Position numbers and translations under genes: made by a program
From: Sarcomyxa edulis
Lineage: Eukaryota > Basidiomycota > Agaricomycetes > Agaricales > Mycenaceae
Assembly: GCA_009761415.1 (NCBI GenBank)
Contig: QUOL01000001.1
Location: forward strand, 682,001-746,000
Direction of reading: 5' to 3'
DNA: 64,000 bases
Notes under the pieces: model-generated
What the model was told of the DNA's origin: nothing
What the model saw: only the letters and a program-made list of their open reading frames with translations
Databases searched by the model: none
In this document: in pieces, positions 46,981-58,830 of the stretch
Numbering within the stretch: the stretch's first letter is position 1
Layout of the letters: each line of letters opens with the position of its first letter

Positions 46981-47034
46981 GATGCGGAGGGTAAACTTAA
47001 TAACATGCTTCTTTACTCATGTCAGTCCAAAATC

Positions 47035-47056
47035 ACGCGTCGCAATCATCTCGTGA
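47035..47056. promoter_or_regulatory. Upstream module of hydrolase copy 5
   Basis: ACGCGTCGC at 47035-47043 and CTCGTG at 47050-47055 (15 nt apart), about 234 bp before the ATG. The E-box has one change from CACGTG, shared with copy 6. A TATAAG element is at 47208, 61 bp before the ATG. Confidence 0.55.
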
Positions 47057-47268
47057 CGGATGAAAATACGTACTGCGTCTCTTCCTTTCGACGTTATTTC
47101 TAGTCAATGGAAATACGAGAATGATATTCACGGAGTCGGTCACGGATAGTGAGTGCTTACTCAGTCTTGTTCAAGACTTACGCTAATTATAAGTTCATTT
47201 GTCTACCTATAAGTCCTGCTTTGCCTTCAGCTTCGAGTGCTCAGCTCGTCGCACATCATAAAATCATC

Positions 47269-48481
47269 ATGGACCCTACCTTCTATAAGGATCTAACGAC
47301 ATCCAGAGGCTTCAGATACCACTATTACTTTTCGCCTGCAAACCCGCCCACTAACCCCACTCTCCTGTTCGTTCACGGCTTTCCTTCCACCTCTAACGAC
47401 TGGCGTCATCAAGTAATTTATTTCAAAACCTTGGGATATGGCGTCGTTGTACCCGACATGTTAGGATACGGAGGAACGGACAAGCCAACCGATACCGCGT
47501 CGTATCGTCATTCTCTCATCTGTAAAGACCTTGTCGACATATTGGATGCCGAGGGGGTCCATCAACCTATCGCTATAGGCCATGACTGGTATGTCTTGTG
47601 CGATCATACTGGATGCTTGTTCATGTACTCTTGTCCTGTATCAAGGGGATCGTGGATCACAGGAAGATTGGCGAACCTATATCCTGAACGCTTCGCCGCG
47701 TTTGGGTTCTTAGCTGTATCGTATTACGCCCCGACTCCCAATTTCGACATCCAGCAAATGTTGACTGCAACCAAAGAGGCCGTTGGGTACGAGATATTTG
47801 GATACTGGAAGTTTTTCTCCGAGGAAGGAGCTGATAAGCTGATCGAGACGCACGTCTGTACTCGTCTTACTTGATTAGGCTCCGTCATCTCACGCTCACG
47901 TTCTAGTGGGATTCGTTCCTCAGTGCGCTGTTCCCGGAGGATCCAAAGCTCTGGATGACAGACTTCGCACCATCAGGCGCTCTGAAAGACTACATCCTTG
48001 CTGACAAGAAGACTGCACGTCCGGCTTGGCTCTCCGAAGAAGTAAGTTGATCATCGGTGGCAGCGTGGTCTGGATTCGATGGCTTGCTTTTCAGGATCTT
48101 CAGGATATTTCAAATATCTTACTCAAAGGTGGTATGGCGTCACCCCTTTGCTGGTATAAAGTCATGACCAGCAAACTAGTCAACACGGACGACAAAGGTG
48201 AATATATAGTCCAACCAGCAGTGTCGAATGTTGTAGCTTACGCAATGCACTGTACAGCTATTCCGACGACCTCGTACGATATCCAGAAACCTGTTTTCTT
48301 TGGAGCAACCTCGCGCGATTACATCTGTTTGGAAGCTATGGGCAAGGCTTATACCGCTCAGTATTGCAAAGGTGTGACTACGGTTCGGGATTTCAATACA
48401 GGGCACTGGGTCATGTTGGAAGCCAAGGATGAGCTTAACAAGGAATTGGGTGAATGGATTCAGGGTTTAGCATCTCTCTAG
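47269..48481 (+). CDS. Epoxide hydrolase-type alpha/beta hydrolase, array copy 5
   Basis: Five exons to the TAG 48479-48481. HGFP, VPDMLGYGGTDKP, GHDW, GRLANLYPERF, GYEIFGYWKFFSEE and GHWVMLEAKDE are present. The residues before the catalytic His read FNTGHW where most copies have FDTGHW. The Asp-to-Asn change is next to, not in, the catalytic triad position I can identify, so its effect is unclear. I chose the ATG at 47269 by alignment with other copies; an upstream in-frame extension exists but has no counterpart elsewhere in the array. Confidence 0.85.
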
Positions 48482-48575
48482 GTACGCTATGCTTGTCCCA
48501 GTGTTAAAACATTAGCATGCTAAGCGCTGAAAATCCACAAACAAGACTTCTATACTCAGTGTCACGTCAATCTAA

Positions 48576-48598
48576 ACGCGTCGCGGGACATCTCGTGA
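48576..48598. promoter_or_regulatory. Upstream module of hydrolase copy 6
   Basis: ACGCGTCGCG at 48576-48585 and CTCGTG at 48592-48597 (16 nt apart), 253 bp before the ATG. The TATA element (TATAAG) is near 48777, 52 bp before the ATG. Confidence 0.55.
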
Positions 48599-48828
48599 CT
48601 GATAACAATATAGTTCGTGAGGTTTTCCTGCTTTTCCTCCTACTTCTCTTCCTTTATTCTTGCCTGGAATCTTGCGTCTCCAATCGACTATCGACCCACT
48701 CAAGATAGTGGCATTGACAAAGTTCTCGATATCGTTTAAAGTTGAGCCAACCATTCGGCTAACACTCGTCTTGGAATATAAGTAGTGCTCCCAGTCACCC
48801 TCTCAGAGCGCTCTTGCCTCAGACCACC

Positions 48829-50050
48829 ATGGATTCTACTCTCTACAAGGACTTAGTAACATCCCGAGGAATCAAGTACCATTATTATTTCTCTCCTGCG
48901 ACTCTGTCGACCAATCCGACCCTTCTTCTCGTCCACGGGTTCGGGTGCACATCTAATGACTGGCGCCACCAGGTAGCTCATTTCAAAGCTTTGGGATACG
49001 GTCTTGTCGTACCCGACATGTTAGGATACGGGGGAACAGACAAACCAACTGAGACTGCCGCCTACCGTCACTCGCTCATGTGTAGAGACTTGATTGACAT
49101 CCTTGACGCCGAGGGTACTCAACAATCAGTCGCTATTGGATACGATTGGTACATTTCAAAACATCTCTGCAGTATCGTACATCATATACTTATAACATGC
49201 TCCATTCCAGGGGATCATACGTCGTTGGAAGGCTGGCGAACTTATATCCCGAACGCTTTACCGCGTTTGCCTTTCTAGCTCTATCCTACTACGCGCCGAT
49301 GCCGGACTTCGACTATACACAACACCTTGCTGAGACCAAGAAGGCCCTTGGGTATGAGTTATTTGGATACTGGGAGTTTTTCGTACAGGACGGAGCTGAC
49401 AAAGTCATTGAGACGCACGTTAGTACAATGACCATCAAATCTTCCTCTTTCGGCTTCTCTCATACTCACATTCTGTATGGCCTCAGTGGGACTCCTTCCT
49501 CAGTGCACTATTTCCGGAGGACCCAAAGCTCTGGATTACTGATCTCCAACCATCAGGCGCTCTGAAAGAGTATATCCTCGCTGACAAGAAAGCTGCACGC
49601 CCAGCTTGGCTCTCCGAAAAAGTAAGTCTATCTTCGGTGACAGCTTCGTTCGGGTTTGATTTCGTGTTCCTCAGGATCTCCAAGTTCTTGGAAATGCCTT
49701 GCTCAAAGGTGGTATGGCGGGGCCTCTGCAATGGTACAAGGTCATGATCAGCAATGAAGTCAACACGGATGTCAAAGGTTAGTCGATCGCAGCAGTCAGA
49801 TAGCGGATGTTGTGACTTACGCATACATTGCATAGCTATACCAAAAACCGCCTACAATATAAACAAACCTGTCTTCTTTGGAGCAACATTGCGTGACTCC
49901 ATCTGCTTGGAGTCTATGGGCAAAGAGTTTACAGCTCAGTATTGCAAAGGTCCGACCACTATTCGGGATTTCGACACGGGACATTGGCTTCTGCTTCAGG
50001 CTAAGGACGAGGTCAATAGGGAATTGGGTGAATGGATTGAGGGGCTGTAA
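48829..50050 (+). CDS. Divergent epoxide hydrolase-type alpha/beta hydrolase, array copy 6
   Basis: Five exons in the array pattern, stop 50048-50050. Two active-site motifs differ from all other copies. The oxyanion segment is HGFGCTSNDWR instead of HGFPSTSNDWR, losing the conserved cis-Pro position. The nucleophile motif is GYDW instead of GHDW; the Asp itself is kept. The His motif is FDTGHWLLLQAKDE. In epoxide hydrolases the HGxP motif shapes the oxyanion hole, so altered activity is likely, though this is inference. The frame is open throughout and splice sites are intact, so it is not an obvious pseudogene. Confidence 0.82.
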
Positions 50051-50380
50051 ACTCTGTGTATTTCCTGTAAGCTAAACAGTCCGATCACACTGCTTTTTCC
50101 GACAACTCTGATGTAAATTTCTTCAGATATATCGGGTCGGATTGAATAACCGCACTGGTGTCCAATATGTGTATAATTACTTTGAGCTCTCTTCCATCTT
50201 TATCATTGGTCAATACGGTCCTGCCAACCCAAGCTGAAGCTTTGACGGAGTCGAATAATGATTACTCGGCCTCATCCAAGCTGAAGTCAATGTCAGTGGC
50301 GTTGGCGTTGACTCTAGTCAAGTATAAATCCTCAACCTCAAAGTCACCTCAATTGCGAGCACTTGCTCTCAGAGACCACA

Positions 50381-51601
50381 ATGGACACTGCTCTCTTCAA
50401 GGACTTGACGACATCCAGAGGAATAAATTACCATTATTACTTCTCTGTCGCAGAACCGCCCGCTAATCCAACGCTTCTATTCGTTCACGGCTTTCCTTCT
50501 ACCTCTAATGACTGGCGTCACCAAGTAGCCTATTTCAAAACCCTGGGATATGGTCTTGTCGTACCCGACATGCTGGGATACGGAGGAACGGCTAAACTAA
50601 ACGATCTCGCCTTGTACCGTCATTCACTCATCTGTAAGGACTTGATAGACATTCTCGACGCTGAGAATATCACCCACTCGATCGTTATCGGCCACGACTG
50701 GTACGCCATTCCATGTATCATACTTTCTATCTGACATCTCATATTCGATTTAAGGGGGTCGTATATCACAGGAAGGCTGGCGAATATATATCCTGAACGA
50801 TTTACCGCGTTCGGATTCTTAAATTCGTCGTACTATGCGCCGACACCCGACTTCGACTATCAGAAACTGCTGGATGCGACCAAGCAAGCCGTCGGCTACG
50901 AGCTATTTGGATACTGGGAGTTCTTCTCCGAGGAAGGAGCTCATACACTCATCGAGAGACACGTCAGTGGTCATGCATCAATCATCTCTCTCATTCCTCG
51001 CTCAAGTTGAGTTTTGTGACCTAAAGTTAGACTCCTTCCTAAGAGTGTTGTATCCAGAAGACCCGGAGCTCTGGATTACAGATATGGCACAAGTGGGCGC
51101 CTTGAAGGCCCACCTTCTCTCCAACAAAAAAGCCCCGCGTGCTACATGGCTCTCAGAAGAGGTGCCAATTCTCATCTTGACAGCCTGCTCAGATACTTAC
51201 GATGACATATCTTCTAGGAGCTACAAAGCATGTCCGATACTTTACTCGACGGTGGAATGTCAGGTCCGCTCTGCTGGTACAAAGTCATGACTAGTAGACT
51301 AGTCAACGACGACGATAAATGTGAGTCAGTCACTCGAGGTCAACTTGTCCTCTTACACGGTCGCCTGTGCGTTGCAGCCATTCCAAAAAGTTCTTACTAT
51401 ATAGATAAGCCCGTCTTCTTCGGAGCAGCTTCACGCGACTGTATTTGCCTTGCATCTGTCGGTAAAGCCTACACGGCCCAATATTGTAAAGGCGCCACCA
51501 CGGTTCGAGATTTTGATACGGGGCATTGGGTGATGCTGGAGGCTAAGGATGAGATCAATAAAGAACTAGATCAATGGATCAAAGGGTTGCAAATTTCGTA
51601 G
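50381..51601 (+). CDS. Epoxide hydrolase-type alpha/beta hydrolase, array copy 7
   Basis: Five exons to the TAG 51599-51601. HGFP, GHDW, GRLANIYPERF, GYELFGYWEFFSEE and FDTGHWVMLEAKDE are present. Differences: GYGGTAKLNDLALY instead of GYGGTDKPTD..., LNSSYYAP in place of LALSYYAP, and exon 3 begins LDSFLR where others begin WDS(Y/F)L(S). It is the last intact member. The usual ACGCGTCGCG/CACGTG module is not found upstream of this copy, though TATAAAT at 50323 (58 bp before the ATG) is. It may therefore be regulated differently. Confidence 0.83.
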
Positions 51602-51640
51602 GTGTAGAATGATCAGCACCGTTTACACCCTAGACGCCTG

Positions 51641-51670
51641 ACGCGACGCGACGCGATCCTTCTCACGTGA
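51641..51670. promoter_or_regulatory. Orphan upstream-type module after copy 7
   Basis: ACGCGACGCGACGCG at 51641-51655 followed by TCACGTGA with CACGTG at 51664-51669, then CGGACATAAT. It is the same kind of module seen upstream of array members, but no hydrolase follows; the next gene is minus-strand Wdr8 ending at 51842. It may mark the promoter of a lost eighth copy. Confidence 0.5.
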
Positions 51671-51841
51671 CGGACATAATCCATTTTCTCCCTTGACCTT
51701 ATTTTCCTGCAATTCTGGGCGAATTACTTCGAGTTTCGGGCCTAATGTAGAATACAATGTTACAAATCTCAGACTACGAAGTCAGGATGAAGAGGGTACT
51801 GAATTACATACAGACATCTGACGCTCAACCAGATCATCGCG

Positions 51842-53804
51842 TTATGCCGAATGTTCATCATCTTCTACTTCGAAAGCACAGCAGAACGTATCTTTATCCA
51901 TGAGCACCATGCCCTTCCCATCCGGCGCCCACTTCAGATCCTTGACCTCAAATTTTTCTGTTCAGCCAGGAGGGTCATTGAGCACCTTCTCTGCGCAGAA
52001 GAACGATAAGACTGACTGGCTGGTACCCCAATGCACTCCGCCATTTCTTCCTCCTCTCCTTCTCCACCTGCCTCCTCGACGCCTACCCACTCATCGCTCC
52101 AAGTATAGATACTTCCACCACCGCAACAGATCACTAGACTCCCTTTACGCACCGGATTCCACCGTGCTTGTAACACAGGACGCGTATGTTGGAGGACGCT
52201 GCGAAGACGTGGAACGAATGGTTGTGAAGGGGAAGGGAAGTCGTATAGGTAAATTGCGGTGGGAACATTTTCTGGAGAAAAATGCACGGTGTGAGTGAAA
52301 CGAGAATGAGAATTGAGGATGCACTTGCCGAAACGGACTAGCAGGAGACTGCCTGTTTGGTTCCATTCCAGTTGTACAGCACCGGTCTTGGGATTCGGGC
52401 GTGATAGATCCGCCCGGATGACAGGGAGCGTTTGTGGTGTCTGCAGACGCTCATCTATATTGTGGAGTCAGTATATATGAGCAACAGGGGTGAAGTGGAG
52501 TTGAACTATCTAACATGAAAGAAATCCTCGGCCTTCGGTAGCTTCAAACCAGTTGGATGGTTCTCGCCAGAATGTCTGCGATATTTTGTGTGAGTTGAAT
52601 GAGAAAATGAGAAATCTTAGTCAATCAAACTAACAACGCCTGCTGGTATTCGGGACGAGAATTCTAGCGTCGTCACCGGAGACCAACTGAGGTTGTCCAA
52701 GATATGGATCTGTGAACATAGGGAATGAGTGCCACGATACTAACCCCTTGGAACAGGGCAATACACACTTTGTCGTCCCAACCGCCTACGGCTAGGAACA
52801 TCCCGCTTGGATGCCAAACAACATTTCGAATACCAAATCCAGGATCGGGAACAGGAGAGAATGTCCCTAGAAGATCGCCTGCTAATGTTATTATATAGAG
52901 TTTGTACTACGCGCCCTCAGATTTTGAAGACAGGAGAGGAAAGTCGGGCTGACAAACCTCTAGGGGACCCTCCCATATGGCGATATGATTACCGGTGGGT
53001 GATAGAGACAGCGAAGACAAGGCCGCCGACGGTGATGGGAAGTGCTAAAGGGCATTCACAATCAGATTATCTCTCGATAATCAATAACTTTGAGCTCGGC
53101 CATTACCCGAACGAGTTTGTAGGCCTGCGTCGAGTCATAGACGCCTAACGTGTCTTTCGATTTGTGTCGTTCGGCGACGACGAAATAATGCGCGTCCGGT
53201 CGGAATGCATAGCCTGGCAAAAGATAAGTATCTTAGTAACGCGATACTGAGGATTACGAAGCGCGCACCTCGATCTGGATGTACGGGAAATTGGATGTAG
53301 GTGGCGGAACCGGTAACTAAAGACCAGATGGTTACTCTCAGCTGAAAATGGCGTATTGAAAGATGTGAACTAAATGGCAAAGAAAATACATACACCCCAT
53401 TCTGAGAAACAAAGAATGTTCCTGCCGTCTGGAGCCCATTCAGCTTTTACGAGACCTTCTGTGCCACTCTCGATGCGAGCAGACCATTCTTCGTCCTGTA
53501 ATTTGTAGACGTGAACGACCGAATTCTTGGCACATGCTGCGAGGAGATATTCAGAGTCGCAGGACCAGCCAGCATGCGTAATCCAGCCGAGATCATTGGT
53601 AGCAATGGATGATTTGTTTGATGACTTGGACAGCAAGGTGTTGGTCGGGGAAGGATTTAGATCGACCAGCCAAGTCCGGGTAATCTGGAGAGTCGCTGAA
53701 GCCCTTACGATAAGTCTATCCTGGACGGCTGCTAGAATGAAATGAGCACCAGGACTGAACGCGACGAGGGATGCTGTCTGCTTGTAAATTTCAGTAAAAT
53801 CCAT
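51842..53804 (-). CDS. WDR8: WD-repeat protein Wdr8/WRAP73
   Basis: A minus-strand multi-exon gene starting at 53804 (MDFTEIYKQTASLVAFSPG), stop at 51842-51844. It begins with a WD-like blade (FSPGAHFILAAVQDRLIVRA) and continues with WITHAGWSCDSEYLLAACA, GLVKAEWAPDGRNILCFSEW, LRVTIWSL (next exon), YAFRPDAHYFVVAERH and VVWHPSGMFLAVGGWD. The C-terminal blade reads LKWAPDGKGMVLMDKDTFC. These match the WDR8/WRAP73 family, in fungi a spindle-pole/centrosome-associated protein that works with a kinesin-14/Msd1-type partner to anchor microtubules. All blades appear present. Confidence 0.82.
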
Positions 53805-54103
53805 GGTAAACGCGACGATAATTTGATCATGATCGTGTCTGAAACCAGCTTACAAACGTTACGTAATTTGTCAGCCATAACCTAGACTCCGGCGGCGGCC
53901 TCCTCCCAGCCCCTCCACGAGCAATGTCCGCTCCATGTCGGATTTTGGTTTACCATTTTGGAAATTGGCTGCAAAAGATACCCGCAAAAGATCACAAGAC
54001 AATTTCTTGATGACTAGACGACTCCGCCGTTACCGAGAACATTCCTATAAAACAAATCATGTAACATTTCGCTCACAAAGGCTCTTGTTTCCTGTTAGCC
54101 ATA

Positions 54104-56547
54104 ATGTCCTCCGTTCGTAGCCATACATCTACGATTATCGAGACGCCCCCCGTCACCGACGATGCCCATCCAGTCGTCGACGAGAAGAAACCCGCTTTTG
54201 ACCCCTTCCTAGTCAAGTGGGAAGAGGGGGAGGCCGAAAACCCACAAGTACGAATCATATCCATCGAATTGTCATCATTTACTGACTTTTAGAATAGAAC
54301 TGGAGTAATGGCAAACGATGGTATCTTACCATGTTCGCCGCCACACTACTCTTGAATGCGTCAGTGCTTCTTCTGAATTTGATCGATCGTGTCCACTGAC
54401 GCCCATACTTTTTTAGAACCTTTGCCAGTGCTGCTCGTGCGTATTTTTGTCCCATCGAGTGGCTCAAGTTACCGGACTGACGCCCATTATCCAGCATCTG
54501 GCGCTGTTCAGGAGATCATGATCGATTTCGGATTCGGATTAGAGGTCGGTGTACTAACGATATCTCTATTCGTTGCTGGATATTGTGTCGGCCCACTTTT
54601 CTGGGTACGTCTCTCTAGTTCGCTTTCCGATATGTCCTTGCTAATTTTCAATTCCAGGGTCCTATTTCTGAACAAGTGAGCATGTTTGCCCCATGAGGAT
54701 AGCCCATAGCTTACAATCAAATCCAGTATGGCCGAAGACCTGTTTTCCTAGTCGCCTTCTTTGTGTATACTGTGCGTTCTCTTTTCTTCTCTTATTTGAC
54801 CAGTTTCTCACCCGGATTTCGCAAAGTGCTTTCAAGTAGGCTGCGCACTATCACCTAATACCGCTTCAATTCTTGTCTTCCGATTCTTGGGTGGCTGCTT
54901 CGCTGCTGCTCCGCTCACGAATTCTGGGTAAGTCGCACTGGGCTCTCATTGCTTCATGTTGCTCATGGCCCCGCAGTGCTATCATTTCGGACATTTGGGA
55001 TGCAAGAACGCGTGGAACCGCCATCGCTTGGTTTACGCTTGCTCCATTCGCAGGGCCTGCCCTCGGTCCGACCGTGGCTGGGTTTATTGTAACGGGTGGC
55101 GCTTCGTGGAGGTGGTTGTTCTGGGTTCTGACCATGTTTGTGAGTATTATGACGATGTCATACAACAGCCTTCAGTTTTTGACCTTGTTGCTCTAGGCCG
55201 GAATCTGTTGGGTTCTGATTGTCTTCACGCTCCCAGAGACATACACGTGAGTTTTTATGTTATGCAGTTCTGAACGTTCGTATTGAACGTTTTTTCTCAG
55301 ACCTGTATTGTTGGTGAAGAAGGCTAGACGACTAAGGCTCGAGACAGGCGACGACCGATACTACGCTCCTCTCGAGAAAGACGACTTCACGTTCCTTCAG
55401 CGAGTAGAGCATGTCGTCGCACGACCATTCAGGATTCTGTTCCAAGAACCCATGTTGTTGGCCATCACTATCTACATGAGCGTACGTCGTAACCTTTCTC
55501 GCGCTCGTCTGATGTCTCATCATTATTCTCTCACCCTCAGTTCGTTTATGGCTGCTTGTACCTTCTGTTCGAGGCATATCCAATTGTTTTCACCGAAGGA
55601 CATGGATTCAACCCCGGTATCTCTGGTCTCATGTTCTTGCCCCTTCCCCTTGGTGGACTTGCCGCCGTTTTGACTGTGAGTCACTCCCAATTGTCCATTT
55701 GACGTCGCTAATCATGGTCCTTCAGTACGTCTTCTACTTCAACCCTCGATACATCCGCGCAGCAGATGAATACGCGCCATATCCCGTACCTCCCGAGTTC
55801 CGTCTGGAAATGGCTATTATCGCTGCACCCTTGTTCTCAATCTCTTTCTTCTGGTTTGCGTAAGTACAGGCTCACTTTGATCGTGGAATAGCAATACTAA
55901 AGTTTCCTGTAGATGGTCATCCCCTGCTCACATCTCCTTCTGGGCCCCAATGATGTCTGGATTCCTTCTGGGATTCTCTATCTGTTATATTTTCGTGCGT
56001 AACTCGAAACTTCTCAATCTTAGTCCTATCCTGACGTCAATTTGCTTAGTTGGCCCTCTTCAACTACATCATCGACGCATATCTGTTTGTAGCCGCTTCT
56101 GCTCTTGCCAGTAACACCGTCGCGAGAAGTCTTGCTGGGGCCGGGTTCCCTGTAAGTTTCCCTATGATTTGACATCTACTTCTGACCAACTAACGCCATA
56201 TCGCTGTATAGCTATTCGCCAATCAAATGTACACGAAGCTCGGAACGCCTTGGGCTTCGTCTCTTGTCGGATTTATCGCTCTTGCTATGATGCCGATTCC
56301 TTTCGTCCTCACGAGGTATGCAGCGCGTTTGGTCCCTCCTTGGTGAGCATAAGCTAATCATGCAATTAGATATGGTCCTACGCTGCGAATCAAATCCAAG
56401 TATGCACCGACTGTCCGCCATACACCTATCGGTCCAGTGGACCCACGACCCGCCGAACCCCCATTGACAAAAATCCAATCTCTGTCCACACGTTCGCGGA
56501 CCATCGGGATGCGTTCAGCCACCACGACATCTTCGATTGCTGCATAA
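54104..56547 (+). CDS. MFS drug/polyamine transporter, DHA1 family
   Basis: About ten exons encode a 12-helix transporter. A cytosolic N-terminal tail (FDPFLVKWEEGEAENPQ) leads into helix 1 after WSNGKRWYLTM. GPISEQYGRRPVFL is the conserved cytosolic motif A after helix 2. LVFRFLGGCFAAAPLTNSG and WFTLAPFAGPALGPTVAGFI cover the drug-antiporter-like part (motif C-like GPALGP). The second half includes SFVYGCLYLLFEAYPIVFTE and ALASNTVARSLAGAGFPLFA. These are typical of FLR1/TPO1-type DHA1 proteins that export drugs or polyamines at the plasma membrane. The tail is Ser/Thr/Arg-rich. Intron joins keep frame where I tested them. Confidence 0.87.
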
Positions 56548-57599
56548 TGACAACGAATCGACATCCCTTTTCCCTCTTTCGACCTGTATCCGCCTACATA
56601 AAGTGGAACCATGCTCGAAGTTCGGTCGCATACGACTGATGCATTGGACGTACGTCGAGCAAACCTTTTTATGATTTCCACACTCTCGATTTAGGCCGGC
56701 GTGCCTATATACTCATATGAAGGACTCATATCTCATTCCACATATATTCTTAGTTAATTTTTCCCCCCACCGGTCATGATCATATACTTCTATCATCGCA
56801 TATGTTTACCCCGCTGTCACCAGCTATTTTACATCTCTCTCCGCACTATAGACATGTTGTTAACGCTCTCTTTCTCGTCACGTTCATTGCATTCATTTAT
56901 ACAGTAGATCTTCACTTGAGTTTTTCGTTTCTTGCATTTTAGATTCATGACATTGACAAGCCGTGTTTTTCATTTTCCGTATATCGCAATCTCTACTCTG
57001 CCGCACTTCGTTCATGTTACAATGACACCCTCAAGCAATTCCTATGAACTTCTGCTGATTTCTGTCGGCTTCGGTTTTCTTGATTATGCGGGGAAGAGCT
57101 GAGGTCCTGTCTATTTATAGTTGCGGGGTATGCCCGTTCCGCAGCATTTGATTCTAACATGCCACTACAAAACGGGTGGATCATGGAGGAACCACCGTCG
57201 ACGAAAATTGAACCTTTGTCTGAGCGTACACGGTCATTTGGCATGCGTTCTCCGAAGCGGGCTCTGTGGGGGATGCGTGATCATGAGAGGTCGAGACTAC
57301 CTATCAGTACTAGCATCTGGTGACTTTTTGCTTCCGTCGATCTAGTGTTTGCTCGATAAATTGACGTTCTACTATTAATGTTAAATGTCGAGGAATGTCT
57401 GCTTATCTATTGGTTATGTCGTGGATCTTTCACCGGAGCTTATTATGAACCTTCACAGAGGGAAGCACTTCCCAGTACCCTTGCAAATGTTTCACTGATG
57501 AATCGCCGTGCAGGCATCACGAGTCACTCGCATGCATGTCTGTACTAGAGAATTTCATTTGCTATCATTGCGTGGCGTAGTCACACAGCAATATGGACC
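56548..57599. other. Convergent intergenic region
   Basis: About 1 kb between the transporter stop and the minus-strand gene. It is AT-rich with poly-pyrimidine stretches (around 56755-56830). Short open frames here resemble nothing known. It most likely holds 3' untranslated regions. No repeat or RNA gene is seen. Confidence 0.4.
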
Positions 57600-58830
57600 C
57601 TACGAGCCGAGACAAAGGATACCTCTAGACTTGGAAGGTCCGGCACAGATGTTTCTTCTCCTTTTCCTGTTCATGACTGCTCTGGAGAACATTCCCTTCT
57701 GTGCCTGTTCGTTGAGCCCTGGGACCAGAAAATGCCAATGGCCGTCCACCCATTTCCAATTTTGTAAGACGGGCAATGAGGGTGTATAAGGTGGAAGGGC
57801 TAAAGGAGGGAAAACCTCGTTGAACCTGGGATGGCAGGGGACGGTCAGTTTATTGCGAAATTCGCTGTTTTGGTAGGGAACGTGAGATGAGGCGGATGCT
57901 TCGGAGGGTTGGGTGGGACATGGGGTGATGATGATTGTTGGAGTCAGTGGGTGGGTGCTTGGGATTAGGAGAGGGTGGTCAACCTGATAAAATAGGGTAA
58001 GTACTGCTTTATGGCTGAGAGAGTGTTGACGTACGGGACTGGGAGACCTCCGTCGTTTACGACGAGGACGGAGTGGAGGTGATGTATCACCCAATAGCTC
58101 ACGTTCATGATCATTCTTGTGGCGTTCGTCAGCGCCATTCGCCACCGGTACCACTGGTCTTGGTGAGGTTTCACATTTCTGATTCCTTGTCAGTGGTGCA
58201 CGATATTATTCCAATAATGAGACTCACTGGTTCCTCGAAATCATCGTCGCATAGCGGCTCCAGTGCAGATAGTACATGGGCCACATTCTCGAGGTCGTCG
58301 GTTAGCATGTTATGCAGAGTGGTATATATGGGTGTAATAGTGCGACCACAGGCTGTCGCTACTTGACCCCATGCAAAGTCGGGTAACAAACGCAGGGCAT
58401 GGATATCCAGTATCTGCAACGATACGATTCAGAGTGAGTTACTTGTAAGTCTAAAGAGCGAACTCACGATGGTATTTTCCTCGTCTGGGGGTATAGATGA
58501 GTCGAGTAGTCTTGACGTGACGGCCATGGAGAGTCTTGCCAGCATGACGGGCGGTGATGTCCTCGCGGGGAGTATTGGCTATGAAATGCGGGGAAGAGAG
58601 ACTGACATATGGCTATCCAAGGGGCGCCTATTGGCTCGTAGTCTTGTTGACTCGGGTAACGGGGAAGACACTGCCGAGACAAACTGGGGCCACGTGTGAG
58701 CCGTAGCATAAGCCGGCTGACGTACAACGATCGGCTGATACTGATCTAATCTGATTACGAAGGCGAGCACGGGAGCAACGAAAACTCGGAGGAGAGTTTG
58801 CAAGCATGGAGAGAAACACATTCAACAGCA
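57600..58830 (-). CDS. Unrecognised minus-strand gene, 5' end uncertain
   Basis: The 3' two thirds can be modelled well. An exon with LDIHALRLLPDFAWGQVATA and LTDDLENVAHVLSALEPLCD ends with EEP. A 49-nt intron with a good branch site (CACTGAC) ends at AATCAG, and the next exon starts KCETSPRPVVPVANG. That exon ends RPRRKRRRSPSP, a nuclear-localisation-like basic cluster. Another intron leads to VDHPLLIPSTHPL..., and the conserved-looking C-terminus NWKWVDGHWHFLVPGLNEQA. Upstream exons probably include PAYATAHTWPQFVSAVSSPL and a hydrophobic segment, possibly continuing to 59255. No family recognised. A nuclear protein is a weak inference from the basic cluster. Confidence 0.5.

Noticed and set aside
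41640..56547. A secondary-metabolite cluster made of the hydrolases and the DHA1 transporter
   Set aside because: No polyketide synthase, NRPS, terpene cyclase, P450 or pathway regulator is present, and Wdr8, a conserved cell-division gene, lies between array and transporter.
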